Shown here: piece by piece, positions 11,281 through 22,881 of the stretch
How positions within the stretch are numbered: position 1 is the first letter of the stretch
How the letters are laid out: each line of letters opens with the position of its first letter
Assembly: GCA_964057225.1 (NCBI GenBank)
Contig: OZ059896.1
Location: 496,001 to 560,000 of the forward strand
Reading direction: 5' to 3'
DNA length: 64,000 nucleotides
Origin: Auanema rhodensis
Lineage: Eukaryota > Nematoda > Chromadorea > Rhabditida > Rhabditidae
The notes under the pieces: generated by a model
The model's database searches: none
Told to the model about the DNA's origin: nothing
What the model saw: the letters and a program-made list of their open reading frames with translations, nothing else
Position numbers and translations under genes: made by a program

Positions 11281-13013
11281 TACATTTAATTAGCATAAAT
11301 TAAAGTTCACGTAAAATTCAAAGTCATGGTTACCATGCACCAATATCAATAAAAATTTGTTTTTAGACTAATATGGACATGGGGAATCTAATTTTGAAAA
11401 CCGCATCTCTTTATCTTTCACGTGAAGCGAGTTACATACCAAGTGCACATCACGTGTACATTTAATTAGCATAAATTAAAGTTCACGTAAATTTCAAAGT
11501 CATGGTTACCATGCACCAATATCAATAAAAATTTGTTTTTAGACTAATATGGACATGGGGAATCTAATTTTGAAAACCGCATCTCTTTATCTTTCACGTG
11601 AAGCGAGTTACATACCAAGTGCACATCACGTGTACATTTAATTAGCATAAATTAAAGTTCACGTAAATTTCAAAGTCATGGTTACCATGCACCAATATCG
11701 ATAAAAATTTGTTTTTAGACTAATATGGACATGGGGAATCTAATTTTGAAAACCGCATCTCTTTATCTTTCACGTGAAGCGAGTTACATACCAAGTGCAC
11801 ATCACGTGTACATTTAATTAGCATAAATTAAAGTTCACGTAAATTTCAAAGTCATGGTTACCATGCACCAATATCGATAAAAATTTGTTTTTAGACTAAT
11901 ATGGACATGGGGAATCTAATTTTGAAAACCGCATCTCTTTATCTTTCACGTGAAGCGAGTTACATACCAAGTGCACATCACGTGTACATTTAATTAGCAT
12001 AAATTAAAGTTCACGTAAAATTCAAAGTCATGGTTACCATGCACCAGTATCAATACAAATTTGTTTTTAGACTAATATGGACATGAGGAATCTAATTTTG
12101 AAAACCGCATCTCTTTATCTTTCACGTGAAGCGAGTTACATACCAAGTGCACATCACGTGTACATTTAATTAGCATAAATTAAAGTTCACGTAAATTTCA
12201 AAGTCATGGTTACCATGCACCAATATCAATAAAAATTTGTTTTTAGACTAATATGGACATGGGGAATCTAATTTTGAAAACCGCATCTCTTTATCTTTCA
12301 CGTGAAGCGAGTTACATACCAAGTGCACATCACGTGTACATTTAATTAGCATAAATTAAAGTTCACGTAAATTTCAAAGTCATGGTTACCATGCACCAAT
12401 ATCGATAAAAATTTGTTTTTAGACTAATATGGACATGGGGAATCTAATTTTGAAAACCGCATCTCTTTATCTTTCACGTGAAGCGAGTTACATACCAAGT
12501 GCACATCACGTGTACATTTAATTAGCATAAATTAAAGTTCACGTAAATTTCAAAGTCATGGTTACCATGCACCAATATCAATAAAAATTTGTTTTTAGAC
12601 TAATATGGACATGGGGAATCTAATTTTGAAAACCGCATCTCTTTAACTTTCACGTGAAGCGAGTTACATACCAAGTGCACATCACGTGTACATTTAATTA
12701 GCATAAAATAAAGTTCACGTAAATTTCAAAGTCATGGTTACCATGAACCAATATCAATAAAAATTTGTTTTTAGACTAATATGGACATGGGGAATCTAAT
12801 TTTGAAAACCGCATCTCTTTATCTTTCACGTGAAGCGAGTTACATACCAAGTGCACATCACGTGTACATTTAATTAGCATAAATTAAAGTTCACGTAAAT
12901 TTCAAAGTCATGGTTACCATGCACCAATATCAATAAAAATTTGTTTTTAGACTAATATGGACATGGGGAATCTAATTTTGAAAACCGCATCTCTTTATCT
13001 TTCACGTGAAGCG

Positions 13014-13086
13014 AGTTACATAAGTTACATACCAAGTGCACATCACGTGACGTGAAGCGAGTTACATACCAAGTGCACATCACGTG
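13014..13086 (+). repeat. 46-bp internal duplication in M74
   Basis: Identical to the insertion in M64, at the same position in the monomer. It is part of the ten-monomer duplicated block, so it is a copy rather than an independent event. Flanked by A-form M73 and aaattc M75, as M64 is flanked by M63 and M65. Confidence 0.9.
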
Positions 13087-13939
13087 TACATTTAATTAGC
13101 ATAAATTAAAGTTCACGTAAAATTCAAAGTCATGGTTACCATGCACCAATATCAATAAAAATTTGTTTTTAGACTAATATGGACATGGGGAATCTAATTT
13201 TGAAAACCGCATCTCTTTATCTTTCACGTGAAGCGAGTTACATACCAAGTGCACATCACGTGTACATTTAATTAGCATAAATTAAAGTTCACGTAAATTT
13301 CAAAGTCATGGTTACCATGCACCAATATCAATAAAAATTTGTTTTTAGACTAATATGGACATGGGGAATCTAATTTTGAAAACCGCATCTCTTTATCTTT
13401 CACGTGAAGCGAGTTACATACCAAGTGCACATCACGTGTACATTTAATTAGCATAAATTAAAGTTCACGTAAATTTCAAAGTCATGGTTACCATGCACCA
13501 ATATCGATAAAAATTTGTTTTTAGACTAATATGGACATGGGGAATCTAATTTTGAAAACCGCATCTCTTTATCTTTCACGTGAAGCGAGTTACATACCAA
13601 GTGCACATCACGTGTACATTTAATTAGCATAAATTAAAGTTCACGTAAATTTCAAAGTCATGGTTACCATGCACCAATATCAATAAAAATTTGTTTTTAG
13701 ACTAATATGGACATGGGGAATCTAATTTTGAAAACCGCATCTCTTTAACTTTCACGTGAAGCGAGTTACATACCAAGTGCACATCACGTGTACATTTAAT
13801 TAGCATAAAATAAAGTTCACGTAAATTTCAAAGTCATGGTTACCATGAACCAATATCAATAAAAATTTGTTTTTAGACTAATATGGACATGGGGAATCTA
13901 ATTTTGAAAACCGCATCTCTTTATCTTTCACGTGAAGCG

Positions 13940-13957
13940 AGTTACATAAGTTACATA
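13940..13957 (+). repeat. 9-bp tandem duplication only, in M79
   Basis: 'agttacata' is doubled but the 37-bp part is absent, giving a 185-bp monomer. It has the A-form at rel 29, whereas the 46-bp carriers have the C-form. It is followed by M80 with 'aatttcg'. It shows either the first step of the 46-bp variant or a later loss of the 37-bp part through the repeated CACGTG sequence. Confidence 0.88.
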
Positions 13958-15356
13958 CCAAGTGCACATCACGTGTACATTTAATTAGCATAAATTAAAG
14001 TTCACGTAAATTTCAAAGTCATGGTTACCATGCACCAATATCAATAAAAATTTGTTTTTAGACTAATATGGACATGGGGAATCTAATTTCGAAAACCGCA
14101 TCTCTTTATCTTTCACGTGAAGCGAGTTACATACCAAGTGCACATCACGTGTACATTTAATTAGCATAAATTAAAGTTCACGTAAATTTCAAAGTCATGG
14201 TTACCATGCACCAATATCAATAAAAATTTGTTTTTAGACTAATATGGACATGGGGAATCTAATTTTGAAAACCGCATCTCTTTATCTTTCACGTGAAGCG
14301 AGTTACATACCAAGTGCACATCACGTGTACATTTAATTAGCATAAATTAAAGTTCACGTAAATTTCAAAGTCATGGTTACCATGAACCAATATCAATAAA
14401 AATTTGTTTTTAGACTAATATGGACATGGGGAATCTAATTTTGAAAACCGCATCTCTTTATCTTTCACGTGAAGCGAGTTACATACCAAGTGCACATCAC
14501 GTGTACATTTAATTAGCATAAATTAAAGTTCACGTAAATTTCAAAGTCATGGTTACCATGCACCAATATCAATAAAAATTTGTTTTTAGACTAATATGGA
14601 CATGGGGAATCTAATTTTGAAAACCGCATCTCTTTATCTTTCACGTGAAGCGAGTTACATACCAAGTGCACATCACGTGTACATTTAATTAGCATAAATT
14701 AAAGTTCACGTAAATTTCAAAGTCATGGTTACCATGAACCAATATCAATAAAAATTTGTTTTTAGACTAATATGGACATGGGGAATCTAATTTTGAAAAC
14801 CGCATCTCTTTATCTTTCACGTGAAGCGAGTTACATACCAAGTGCACATCACGTGTACATTTAATTAGCATAAATTAAAGTTCACGTAAAATTCAAAGTC
14901 ATGGTTACCATGCACCAATATCAATAAAAATTTGTTTTTAGACTAATATGGACATGGGGAATCTAATTTTGAAAACCGCATCTCTTTATCTTTCACGTGA
15001 AGCGAGTTACATACCGAGTGCACATCACGTGTACATTTAATTAGCATAAAATAAAGTTCACGTAAATTTCAAAGTCATGGTTACCATGAACCAATATCAA
15101 TAAAAATTTGTTTTTAGACTAATATGGACATGGGTAATCTAATTTTGAAAACCGCATCTCTTTATCTTTCACGTGAAGCGAGTTACATACCAAGTGCACA
15201 TCACGTGTACATTTAATTAGCATAAATTAAAGTTCACGTAAATTTCAAAGTCATGGTTACCATGCACCAATATCAATAAAAATTTGTTTTTAGACTAATA
15301 TGGACATGGGGAATCTAATTTTGAAAACCGCATCTCTTTATCTTTCACGTGAAGCG

Positions 15357-15429
15357 AGTTACATAAGTTACATACCAAGTGCACATCACGTGACGTGAAG
15401 CGAGTTACATACCAAGTGCACATCACGTG
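15357..15429 (+). repeat. 46-bp internal duplication in M87
   Basis: Same 9-bp plus 37-bp structure as in M64 and M74, but the preceding monomer is gggt A-form (M86) and the following one has aatttc rather than aaattc (M88). It therefore sits in a slightly different neighbourhood from the other two, as expected if exchange joined part of the ten-monomer block to another block at this monomer. Confidence 0.88.
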
Positions 15430-16282
15430 TACATTTAATTAGCATAAATTAAAGTTCACGTAAATTTCAAAGTCATGGTTACCATGCACCAATATCAATA
15501 AAAATTTGTTTTTAGACTAATATGGACATGGGGAATCTAATTTTGAAAACCGCATCTCTTTATCTTTCACGTGAAGCGAGTTACATACCAAGTGCACATC
15601 ACGTGTACATTTAATTAGCATAAATTAAAGTTCACGTAAATTTCAAAGTCATGGTTACCATGCACCAATATCAATAAAAATTTGTTTTTAGACTAATATG
15701 GACATGGGGAATCTAATTTTGAAAACCGCATCTCTTTATCTTTCACGTGAAGCGAGTTACATACCAAGTGCACATCACGTGTACATTTAATTAGCATAAA
15801 TTAAAGTTCACGTAAATTTCAAAGTCATGGTTACCATGCACCAATATCGATAAAAATTTGTTTTTAGACTAATATGGACATGGGGAATCTAATTTTGAAA
15901 ACCGCATCTCTTTATCTTTCACGTGAAGCGAGTTACATACCAAGTGCACATCACGTGTACATTTAATTAGCATAAATTAAAGTTCACGTAAATTTCAAAG
16001 TCATGGTTACCATGCACCAATATCAATAAAAATTTGTTTTTAGACTAATATGGACATGGGGAATCTAATTTTGAAAACCGCATCTCTTTAACTTTCACGT
16101 GAAGCGAGTTACATACCAAGTGCACATCACGTGTACATTTAATTAGCATAAAATAAAGTTCACGTAAATTTCAAAGTCATGGTTACCATGAACCAATATC
16201 AATAAAAATTTGTTTTTAGACTAATATGGACATGGGGAATCTAATTTTGAAAACCGCATCTCTTTATCTTTCACGTGAAGCG

Positions 16283-16300
16283 AGTTACATAAGTTACATA
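16283..16300 (+). repeat. 9-bp tandem duplication only, in M92
   Basis: A second 185-bp monomer identical in structure to M79 and in the same neighbourhood (M91 with ttaact and aaataaag before it, M93 with aatttcg after it). A copy of M79 through the 13-monomer duplication. Confidence 0.88.
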
Positions 16301-16699
16301 CCAAGTGCACATCACGTGTACATTTAATTAGCATAAATTAAAGTTCACGTAAATTTCAAAGTCATGGTTACCATGCACCAATATCAATAAAAATTTGTTT
16401 TTAGACTAATATGGACATGGGGAATCTAATTTCGAAAACCGCATCTCTTTATCTTTCACGTGAAGCGAGTTACATACCAAGTGCACATCACGTGTACATT
16501 TAATTAGCATAAATTAAAGTTCACGTAAATTTCAAAGTCATGGTTACCATGCACCAATATCAATAAAAATTTGTTTTTAGACTAATATGGACATGGGGAA
16601 TCTAATTTTGAAAACCGCATCTCTTTATCTTTCACGTGAAGCGAGTTACATACCAAGTGCACATCACGTGTACATTTAATTAGCATAAATTAAAGTTCA

Positions 16700-19600
16700 C
16701 GTAAATTTCAAAGTCATGGTTACCATGAACCAATATCAATAAAAATTTGTTTTTAGACTAATATGGACATGGGGAATCTAATTTTGAAAACCGCATCTCT
16801 TTATCTTTCACGTGAAGCGAGTTACATACCAAGTGCACATCACGTGTACATTTAATTAGCATAAATTAAAGTTCACGTAAAATTCAAAGTCATGGTTACC
16901 ATGCACCAATATCAATAAAAATTTGTTTTTAGACTAATATGGACATGGGGAATCTAATTTTGAAAACCGCATCTCTTTATCTTTCACGTGAAGCGAGTTA
17001 CATACCGAGTGCACATCACGTGTACATTTAATTAGCATAAATTAAAGTTCACGTAAATTTCAAAGTCATGGTTACCATGAACCAATATCAATAAAAATTT
17101 GTTTTTAGACTAATATGGACATGGGTAATCTAATTTTGAAAACCGCATCTCTTTATCTTTCACGTGAAGCGAGTTACATACCAAGTGCACATCACGTGTA
17201 CATTTAATTAGCATAAATTAAAGTTCACGTAAATTTCAAAGTCATGGTTACCATGCACCAATATCAATAAAAATTTGTTTTTAGACTAATATGGACATGG
17301 GGGATCTAATTTTGAAAACCGCATCTCTTTATCTTTCACGTGAAGCGAGTTACATACCAAGTGCACATCACGTGTACATTTAATTAGCATAAATTAAAGT
17401 TCACGTAAATTTCAAAGTCATGGTTACCATGAACCAATATCAATAAAAATTTGTTTTTAGACTAATATGGACATGGGTAATCTAATTTTGAAAACCGCAT
17501 CTCTTTATCTTTCACGTGAAGCGAGTTACATACCAAGTGCACATCACGTGTACATTTAATTAGCATAAATTAAAGTTCACGTAAATTTCAAAGTCATGGT
17601 TACCATGCACCAATATCAATAAAAATTTGTTTTTAGACTAATATGGACATGAGGAATCTAATTTTGAAAACCGCATCTCTTTATCTTTCACGTGAAGCGA
17701 GTTACATACCAAGTGCACATCACGTGTACATTTAATTAGCATAAATTAAAGTTCACGTAAATTTCAAAGTCATGGTTACCATGCACCAATATCAATAAAA
17801 ATTTGTTTTTAGACTAATATGGAGATGAGGAATCTAATTTTGAAAACCGCATCTCTTTATCTTTCACGTGAAGCGAGTTACATACCAAGTGCACATCACG
17901 TGTACATTTAATTAGCATAAATTAAAGTTCACGTAAATTTCAAAGTCATGGTTACCATGCACCAATATCAATAAAAATTAGTTTTTAGACTAATATGGAC
18001 ATGGGGAATCTAATTTTGAAAACCGCATCTCTTTATCTTTCACGTGAAGCGAGTTACATACCAAGTGCACATCACGTGTACATTTAATTAGCATAAATTA
18101 AAGTTCACGTAAATTTCAAAGTCATGGTTACCATGAAGCAATATCAATAAAAATTTGTTTTTAGACTAATATGGACATGGGGAATCTAATTTTGAAAACC
18201 GCATCTCTTTATCTTTCACGTGAAGCGAGTTACATACCAAGTGCACATCACGTGTACATTTAATTAGCATAAATTAAAGTTCACGTAAATTTCAAAGTCA
18301 TGGTTACCATGAACCAATATCAATAAAAATTTGTTTTTAGACTAATATGGACATGGGGAATCTAATTTTGAAAACCGCATCTCTTTATCTTTCACGTGAA
18401 GCGAGTTACATACCAAGTGCACATCACGTGTACATTTAATTAGCATAAATTAAAGTTCACGTAAAATTCAAAGTCATGGTTACCATGCACCAATATCAAT
18501 AAAAATTTGTTTTTAGACTAATATGGACATGGGGAATCTAAAATATGGACATGGGGAATCTAATTTTGAAAACCGCATCTCTTTATCTTTCACGTGAAGC
18601 GAGTTACATACCGAGTGCACATCACGTGTACATTTAATTAGCATAAATTAAAGTTCACGTAAATTTCAAAGTCATGGTTACCATGAACCAATATCAATAA
18701 AAATTTGTTTTTAGACTAATATGGACATGGGTAATCTAATTTTGAAAACCGCATCTCTTTATCTTTCACGTGAAGCGAGTTACATACCAAGTGCACATCA
18801 CGTGTACATTTAATTAGCATAAATTAAAGTTCACGTAAATTTCAAAGTCATGGTTACCATGCACCAATATCAATAAAAATTTGTTTTTAGACTAATATGG
18901 ACATGGGGGATCTAATTTTGAAAACCGCATCTCTTTATCTTTCACGTGAAGCGAGTTACATACCAAGTGCACATCACGTGTACATTTAATTAGCATAAAT
19001 TAAAGTTCACGTAAATTTCAAAGTCATGGTTACCATGAACCAATATCAATAAAAATTTGTTTTTAGACTAATATGGACATGGGTAATCTAATTTTGAAAA
19101 CCGCATCTCTTTATCTTTCACGTGAAGCGAGTTACATACCAAGTGCACATCACGTGTACATTTAATTAGCATAAATTAAAGTTCACGTAAATTTCAAAGT
19201 CATGGTTACCATGCACCAATATCAATAAAAATTTGTTTTTAGACTAATATGGACATGAGGAATCTAATTTTGAAAACCGCATCTCTTTATCTTTCACGTG
19301 AAGCGAGTTACATACCAAGTGCACATCACGTGTACATTTAATTAGCATAAATTAAAGTTCACGTAAATTTCAAAGTCATGGTTACCATGCACCAATATCA
19401 ATAAAAATTTGTTTTTAGACTAATATGGACATGAGGAATCTAATTTTGAAAACCGCATCTCTTTATCTTTCACGTGAAGCGAGTTACATACCAAGTGCAC
19501 ATCACGTGTACATTTAATTAGCATAAATTAAAGTTCACGTAAATTTCAAAGTCATGGTTACCATGCACCAATATCAATAAAAATTAGTTTTTAGACTAAT

Positions 19601-19713
19601 ATGGACATGGGGGATCTAATTTTGAAAACCGCATCTCTTTTTCTTTCACGTGAAGCGAGTTACATACCAAGTGCACATCACGTGTACATTTAATTAGCAT
19701 AAATTAAAGTTCA
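16700..19713 (+). repeat. Nine-monomer duplication with the gggg+g/gggt/gagg/gagg module
   Basis: 16700-17931 (M95-M101) recurs at 18284-19537 (M104-M110). Downstream of the 22-bp insertion in M105 the offset is 1606 bp = 9 x 176 + 22. Ordered markers: A-form, aaattc+'ccgagtg', gggt, gggg+g, gggt, gagg, gagg, then 'aattag' (M102/M111). M101 has a private 'ggagatgagg'; M111 has gggg+g and 'tctttttct'. The four-to-five monomer module is the same one seen at 177-1056 and 3168-4047, so it occurs four times in the first 20 kb. Confidence 0.85.
18520..18563 (+). repeat. 22-bp perfect tandem duplication in M105
   Basis: The 22 bases at 18520-18541, from AATATGGACATG to AATCTAA, are repeated without change at 18542-18563, making M105 198 bp long. 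The duplication covers the hypervariable G run, so this monomer has two of them. Found in no other monomer. It arose after the nine-monomer duplication, since the sister monomer M96 lacks it. Confidence 0.92.
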
Positions 19714-22700
19714 CGTAAATTTCAAAGTCATGGTTACCATGAACCAATATCAATAAAAATTTGTTTTTAGACTAATATGGACATGGGTAATCTAATTATG
19801 AAAACCGCATCTCTTTAACTTTCACGTGAAGCGAGTTACATACCAAGTGCACATCACGTGTACATTTAATTAGCATAAATTAAAGTTCACGTAAATTTCA
19901 AAGTCATGGTTACCATGCACCAATATCAATAAAAATTTGTTTTTAGACTAATATGGACATGGGGAATCTAATTTTGAAAACCGCATCTCTTTATCTTTCA
20001 CGTGAAGCGAGTTACATACCAAGTGCACATCACGTGTACATTTAATTAGCATAAATTAAAGTTCACGTAAATTTCAAAGTCGTGGTTACCATGCACCAAT
20101 ATCAATAAAAATTTGTTTTTAGACTAATATGGACATGGGGAATCTAATTTTGAAAACCGTATCTCTTTATCTTTCACGTGAAGCGAGTTACATACCAAGT
20201 GCACATCACGTGTACATTTAATTAGCATAAATTAAAGTTCACGTAAATTTCAAAGTCATGGTTACCATGCACCAATATCAATAAAAATTTGTTTTTAGAC
20301 TAATATGGACATGGGTAATCTAATTTTGAAAACCGCATCTCTTTATCTTTCACGTGAAGCGAGTTACATACCAAGTGCACATCACGTGTACATTTAATTA
20401 GCATAAATTAAAGTTCACGTAAATTTCAAAGTCATGGTTACCATGCACCAATATCAATAAAAATTTGTTTTTAGACTAATATGGACATGGGGAATCTAAT
20501 TTTGAAAACCGCATCTCTTTATCTTTCACGTGAAGCGAGTTACATACCAAGTGCACATCACGTGTACATTTAATTAGCATAAATTAAAGTTCACGTAAAT
20601 TTCAAAGTCATGGTTACCATGAACCAATATCAATAAAAATTTGTTTTTAGACTAATATGGACATGGGGAATCTAATTTTGAAAACCGCATCTCTTTATCT
20701 TTCACGTGAAGCGAGTTACATACCAAGTGCACATCACGTGTACATTTAATTAGCATAAATTAAAGTTCACGTAAATTTCAAAGTCATGGTTACCATGAAC
20801 CAATATCAATAAAAATTTGTTTTTAGACTAATATGGACATGGGGAATCTAATTTTGAAAACCGCATCTCTTTATCTTTCACGTGAAGCGAGTTACATACC
20901 AAGTGCACATCACGTGTACATTTAATTAGCATAAATTAAAGTTCACGTAAAATTCAAAGTCATGGTTACCATGCACCAATATCAATAAAAATTTGTTTTT
21001 AGACTAATATGGACATGGGGAATCTAATTTTGAAAACCGCATCTCTTTATCTTTCACGTGAAGCGAGTTACATACCAAGTGCACATCACGTGTACATTTA
21101 ATTAGCATAAATTAAAGTTCACGTAAATTTCAAAGTCATGGTTACCATGCACCAATATCAATAAAAATTTGTTTTTAGACTAATATGGACATGGGGAATC
21201 TAATTTTGAAAACCGCATCTCTTTATCTTTCACGTGAAGCGAGTTACATACCAAGTGCACATCACGTGTACATTTAATTAGCATAAATTAAAGTTCACGT
21301 AAATTTCAAAGTCGTGGTTACCATGCACCAATATCAATAAAAATTTGTTTTTAGACTAATATGGACATGGGGAATCTAATTTTGAAAACCGCATCTCTTT
21401 ATCTTTCACGTGAAGCGAGTTACATACCAAGTGCACATCACGTGTACATTTAATTAGCATAAATTAAAGTTCACGTAAATTTCAAAGTCATGGTTACCAT
21501 GCACCAATATCAATAAAAATTTGTTTTTAGACTAATATGGACATGGGGAATCTAATTTTGAAAACCGTATCTCTTTATCTTTCACGTGAAGCGAGTTACA
21601 TACCAAGTGCACATCACGTGTACATTTAATTAGCATAAATTAAAGTTCACGTAAATTTCAAAGTCATGGTTACCATGCACCAATATCAATAAAAATTTGT
21701 TTTTAGACTAATATGGACATGGGGAATCTAATTTTGAAAACCGCATCTCTTTATCTTTCACGTGAAGCGAGTTACATACCAAGTGCACATCACGCGTACA
21801 TTTAATTAGCATAAATTAAAGTTCACGTAAATTTCAAAGTCATGGTTACCATGCACCAATATCAATAAAAATTTGTTTTTAGACTAATATGGACATGGGT
21901 AATCTAATTTTGAAAACCGCATCTCTTTATCTTTCACGTGAAGCGAGTTACATACCAAGTGCACATCACGTGTACATTTAATTAGCATAAATTAAAGTTC
22001 ACGTAAATTTCAAAGTCATGGTTACCATGCACCAATATCAATAAAAATTTGTTTTTAGACTAATATGGACATGGGGAATCTAATTTTGAAAACCGCATCT
22101 CTTTATCTTTCACGTGAAGCGAGTTACATACCAAGTGCACATCACGTGTACATTTAATTAGCATAAATTAAAGTTCACGTAAATTTCAAAGTCATGGTTA
22201 CCATGAACCAATATCAATAAAAATTTGTTTTTAGACTAATATGGACATGGGGAATCTAATTTTGAAAACCGCATCTCTTTATCTTTCACGTGAAGCGAGT
22301 TACATACCAAGTGCACATCACGTGTACATTTAATTAGCATAAATTAAAGTTCACGTAAATTTCAAAGTCATGGTTACCATGAACCAATATCAATAAAAAT
22401 TTGTTTTTAGACTAATATGGACATGGGGAATCTAATTTTGAAAACCGCATCTCTTTATCTTTCACGTGAAGCGAGTTACATACCAAGTGCACATCACGTG
22501 TACATTTAATTAGCATAAATTAAAGTTCACGTAAAATTCAAAGTCATGGTTACCATGCACCAATATCAATAAAAATTTGTTTTTAGACTAATATGGACAT
22601 GGGGAATCTAATTTTGAAAACCGCATCTCTTTATCTTTCACGTGAAGCGAGTTACATACCAAGTGCACATCACGTGTACATTTAATTAGCATAAATTAAA

Positions 22701-22881
22701 GTTCACGTAAATTTCAAAGTCATGGTTACCATGCACCAATATCAATAAAAATTTGTTTTTAGACTAATATGGACATGGGGAATCTAATTTTGAAAACCGC
22801 ATCTCTTTATCTTTCACGTGAAGCGAGTTACATACCAAGTGCACATCACGTGTACATTTAATTAGCATAAATTAAAGTTCA
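19714..22881 (+). repeat. Nine-monomer duplication (M115-M120 and M124-M129)
   Basis: 20242-21297 matches 21826-22881 at offset 1584 bp: gggt, plain, A, A, aaattc, plain. A gtcgtgg monomer occurs at M114 (with ccgtat) and M121, and ccgtat again at M122. M123 has 'cacgcg' at the second box. The same succession (gggt, A, A, aaattc, plain, gtcgtgg, ccgtat) resembles M10-M17 at 1585-2991, so this segment and the left end of the window probably share an ancestral block. M112 repeats the 'aattatg'+ttaact pair of M6 and M23. Confidence 0.78.

Larger units (their letters stand above)
10208..13643 (+). repeat. Ten-monomer duplication carrying a 46-bp insertion (M59-M67 and M69-M77)
   Basis: 10208-11837 recurs at 12014-13643, offset 1806 bp = 10 x 176 + 46. 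Markers in order: aaattc+gagg, plain, cgat, ttaact with 'aaataaag', A-form, the 222-bp insertion monomer (M64/M74), aaattc, plain, cgat. M69 differs from M59 by private changes (accagtatcaatacaaat). Because M59-M61 also form the end of the preceding 18-monomer duplication, the two events overlap, which orders them: the 46-bp variant lies just outside the 18-monomer copy. Confidence 0.85.
13292..16875 (+). repeat. Duplicated block with 9-bp insertion (M76-M82 and M89-M95)
   Basis: 13292-14532 matches 15635-16875 at offset 2343 bp (13 x 176 + 46 + 9). Shared markers: cgat (M77/M90), ttaact+'aaataaag' (M78/M91), the 9-bp insertion (M79/M92), and 'aatttcg' (M80/M93). After M82 the left copy has two extra monomers (M83, M84) before the aaattc+'ccgagtg' monomer (M85), which follows directly in the right copy (M96), so two monomers were gained or lost. 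M86 and M97 (gggt) continue the match. M87 (15237-15458) is the third carrier of the 46-bp insertion. Confidence 0.85.
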
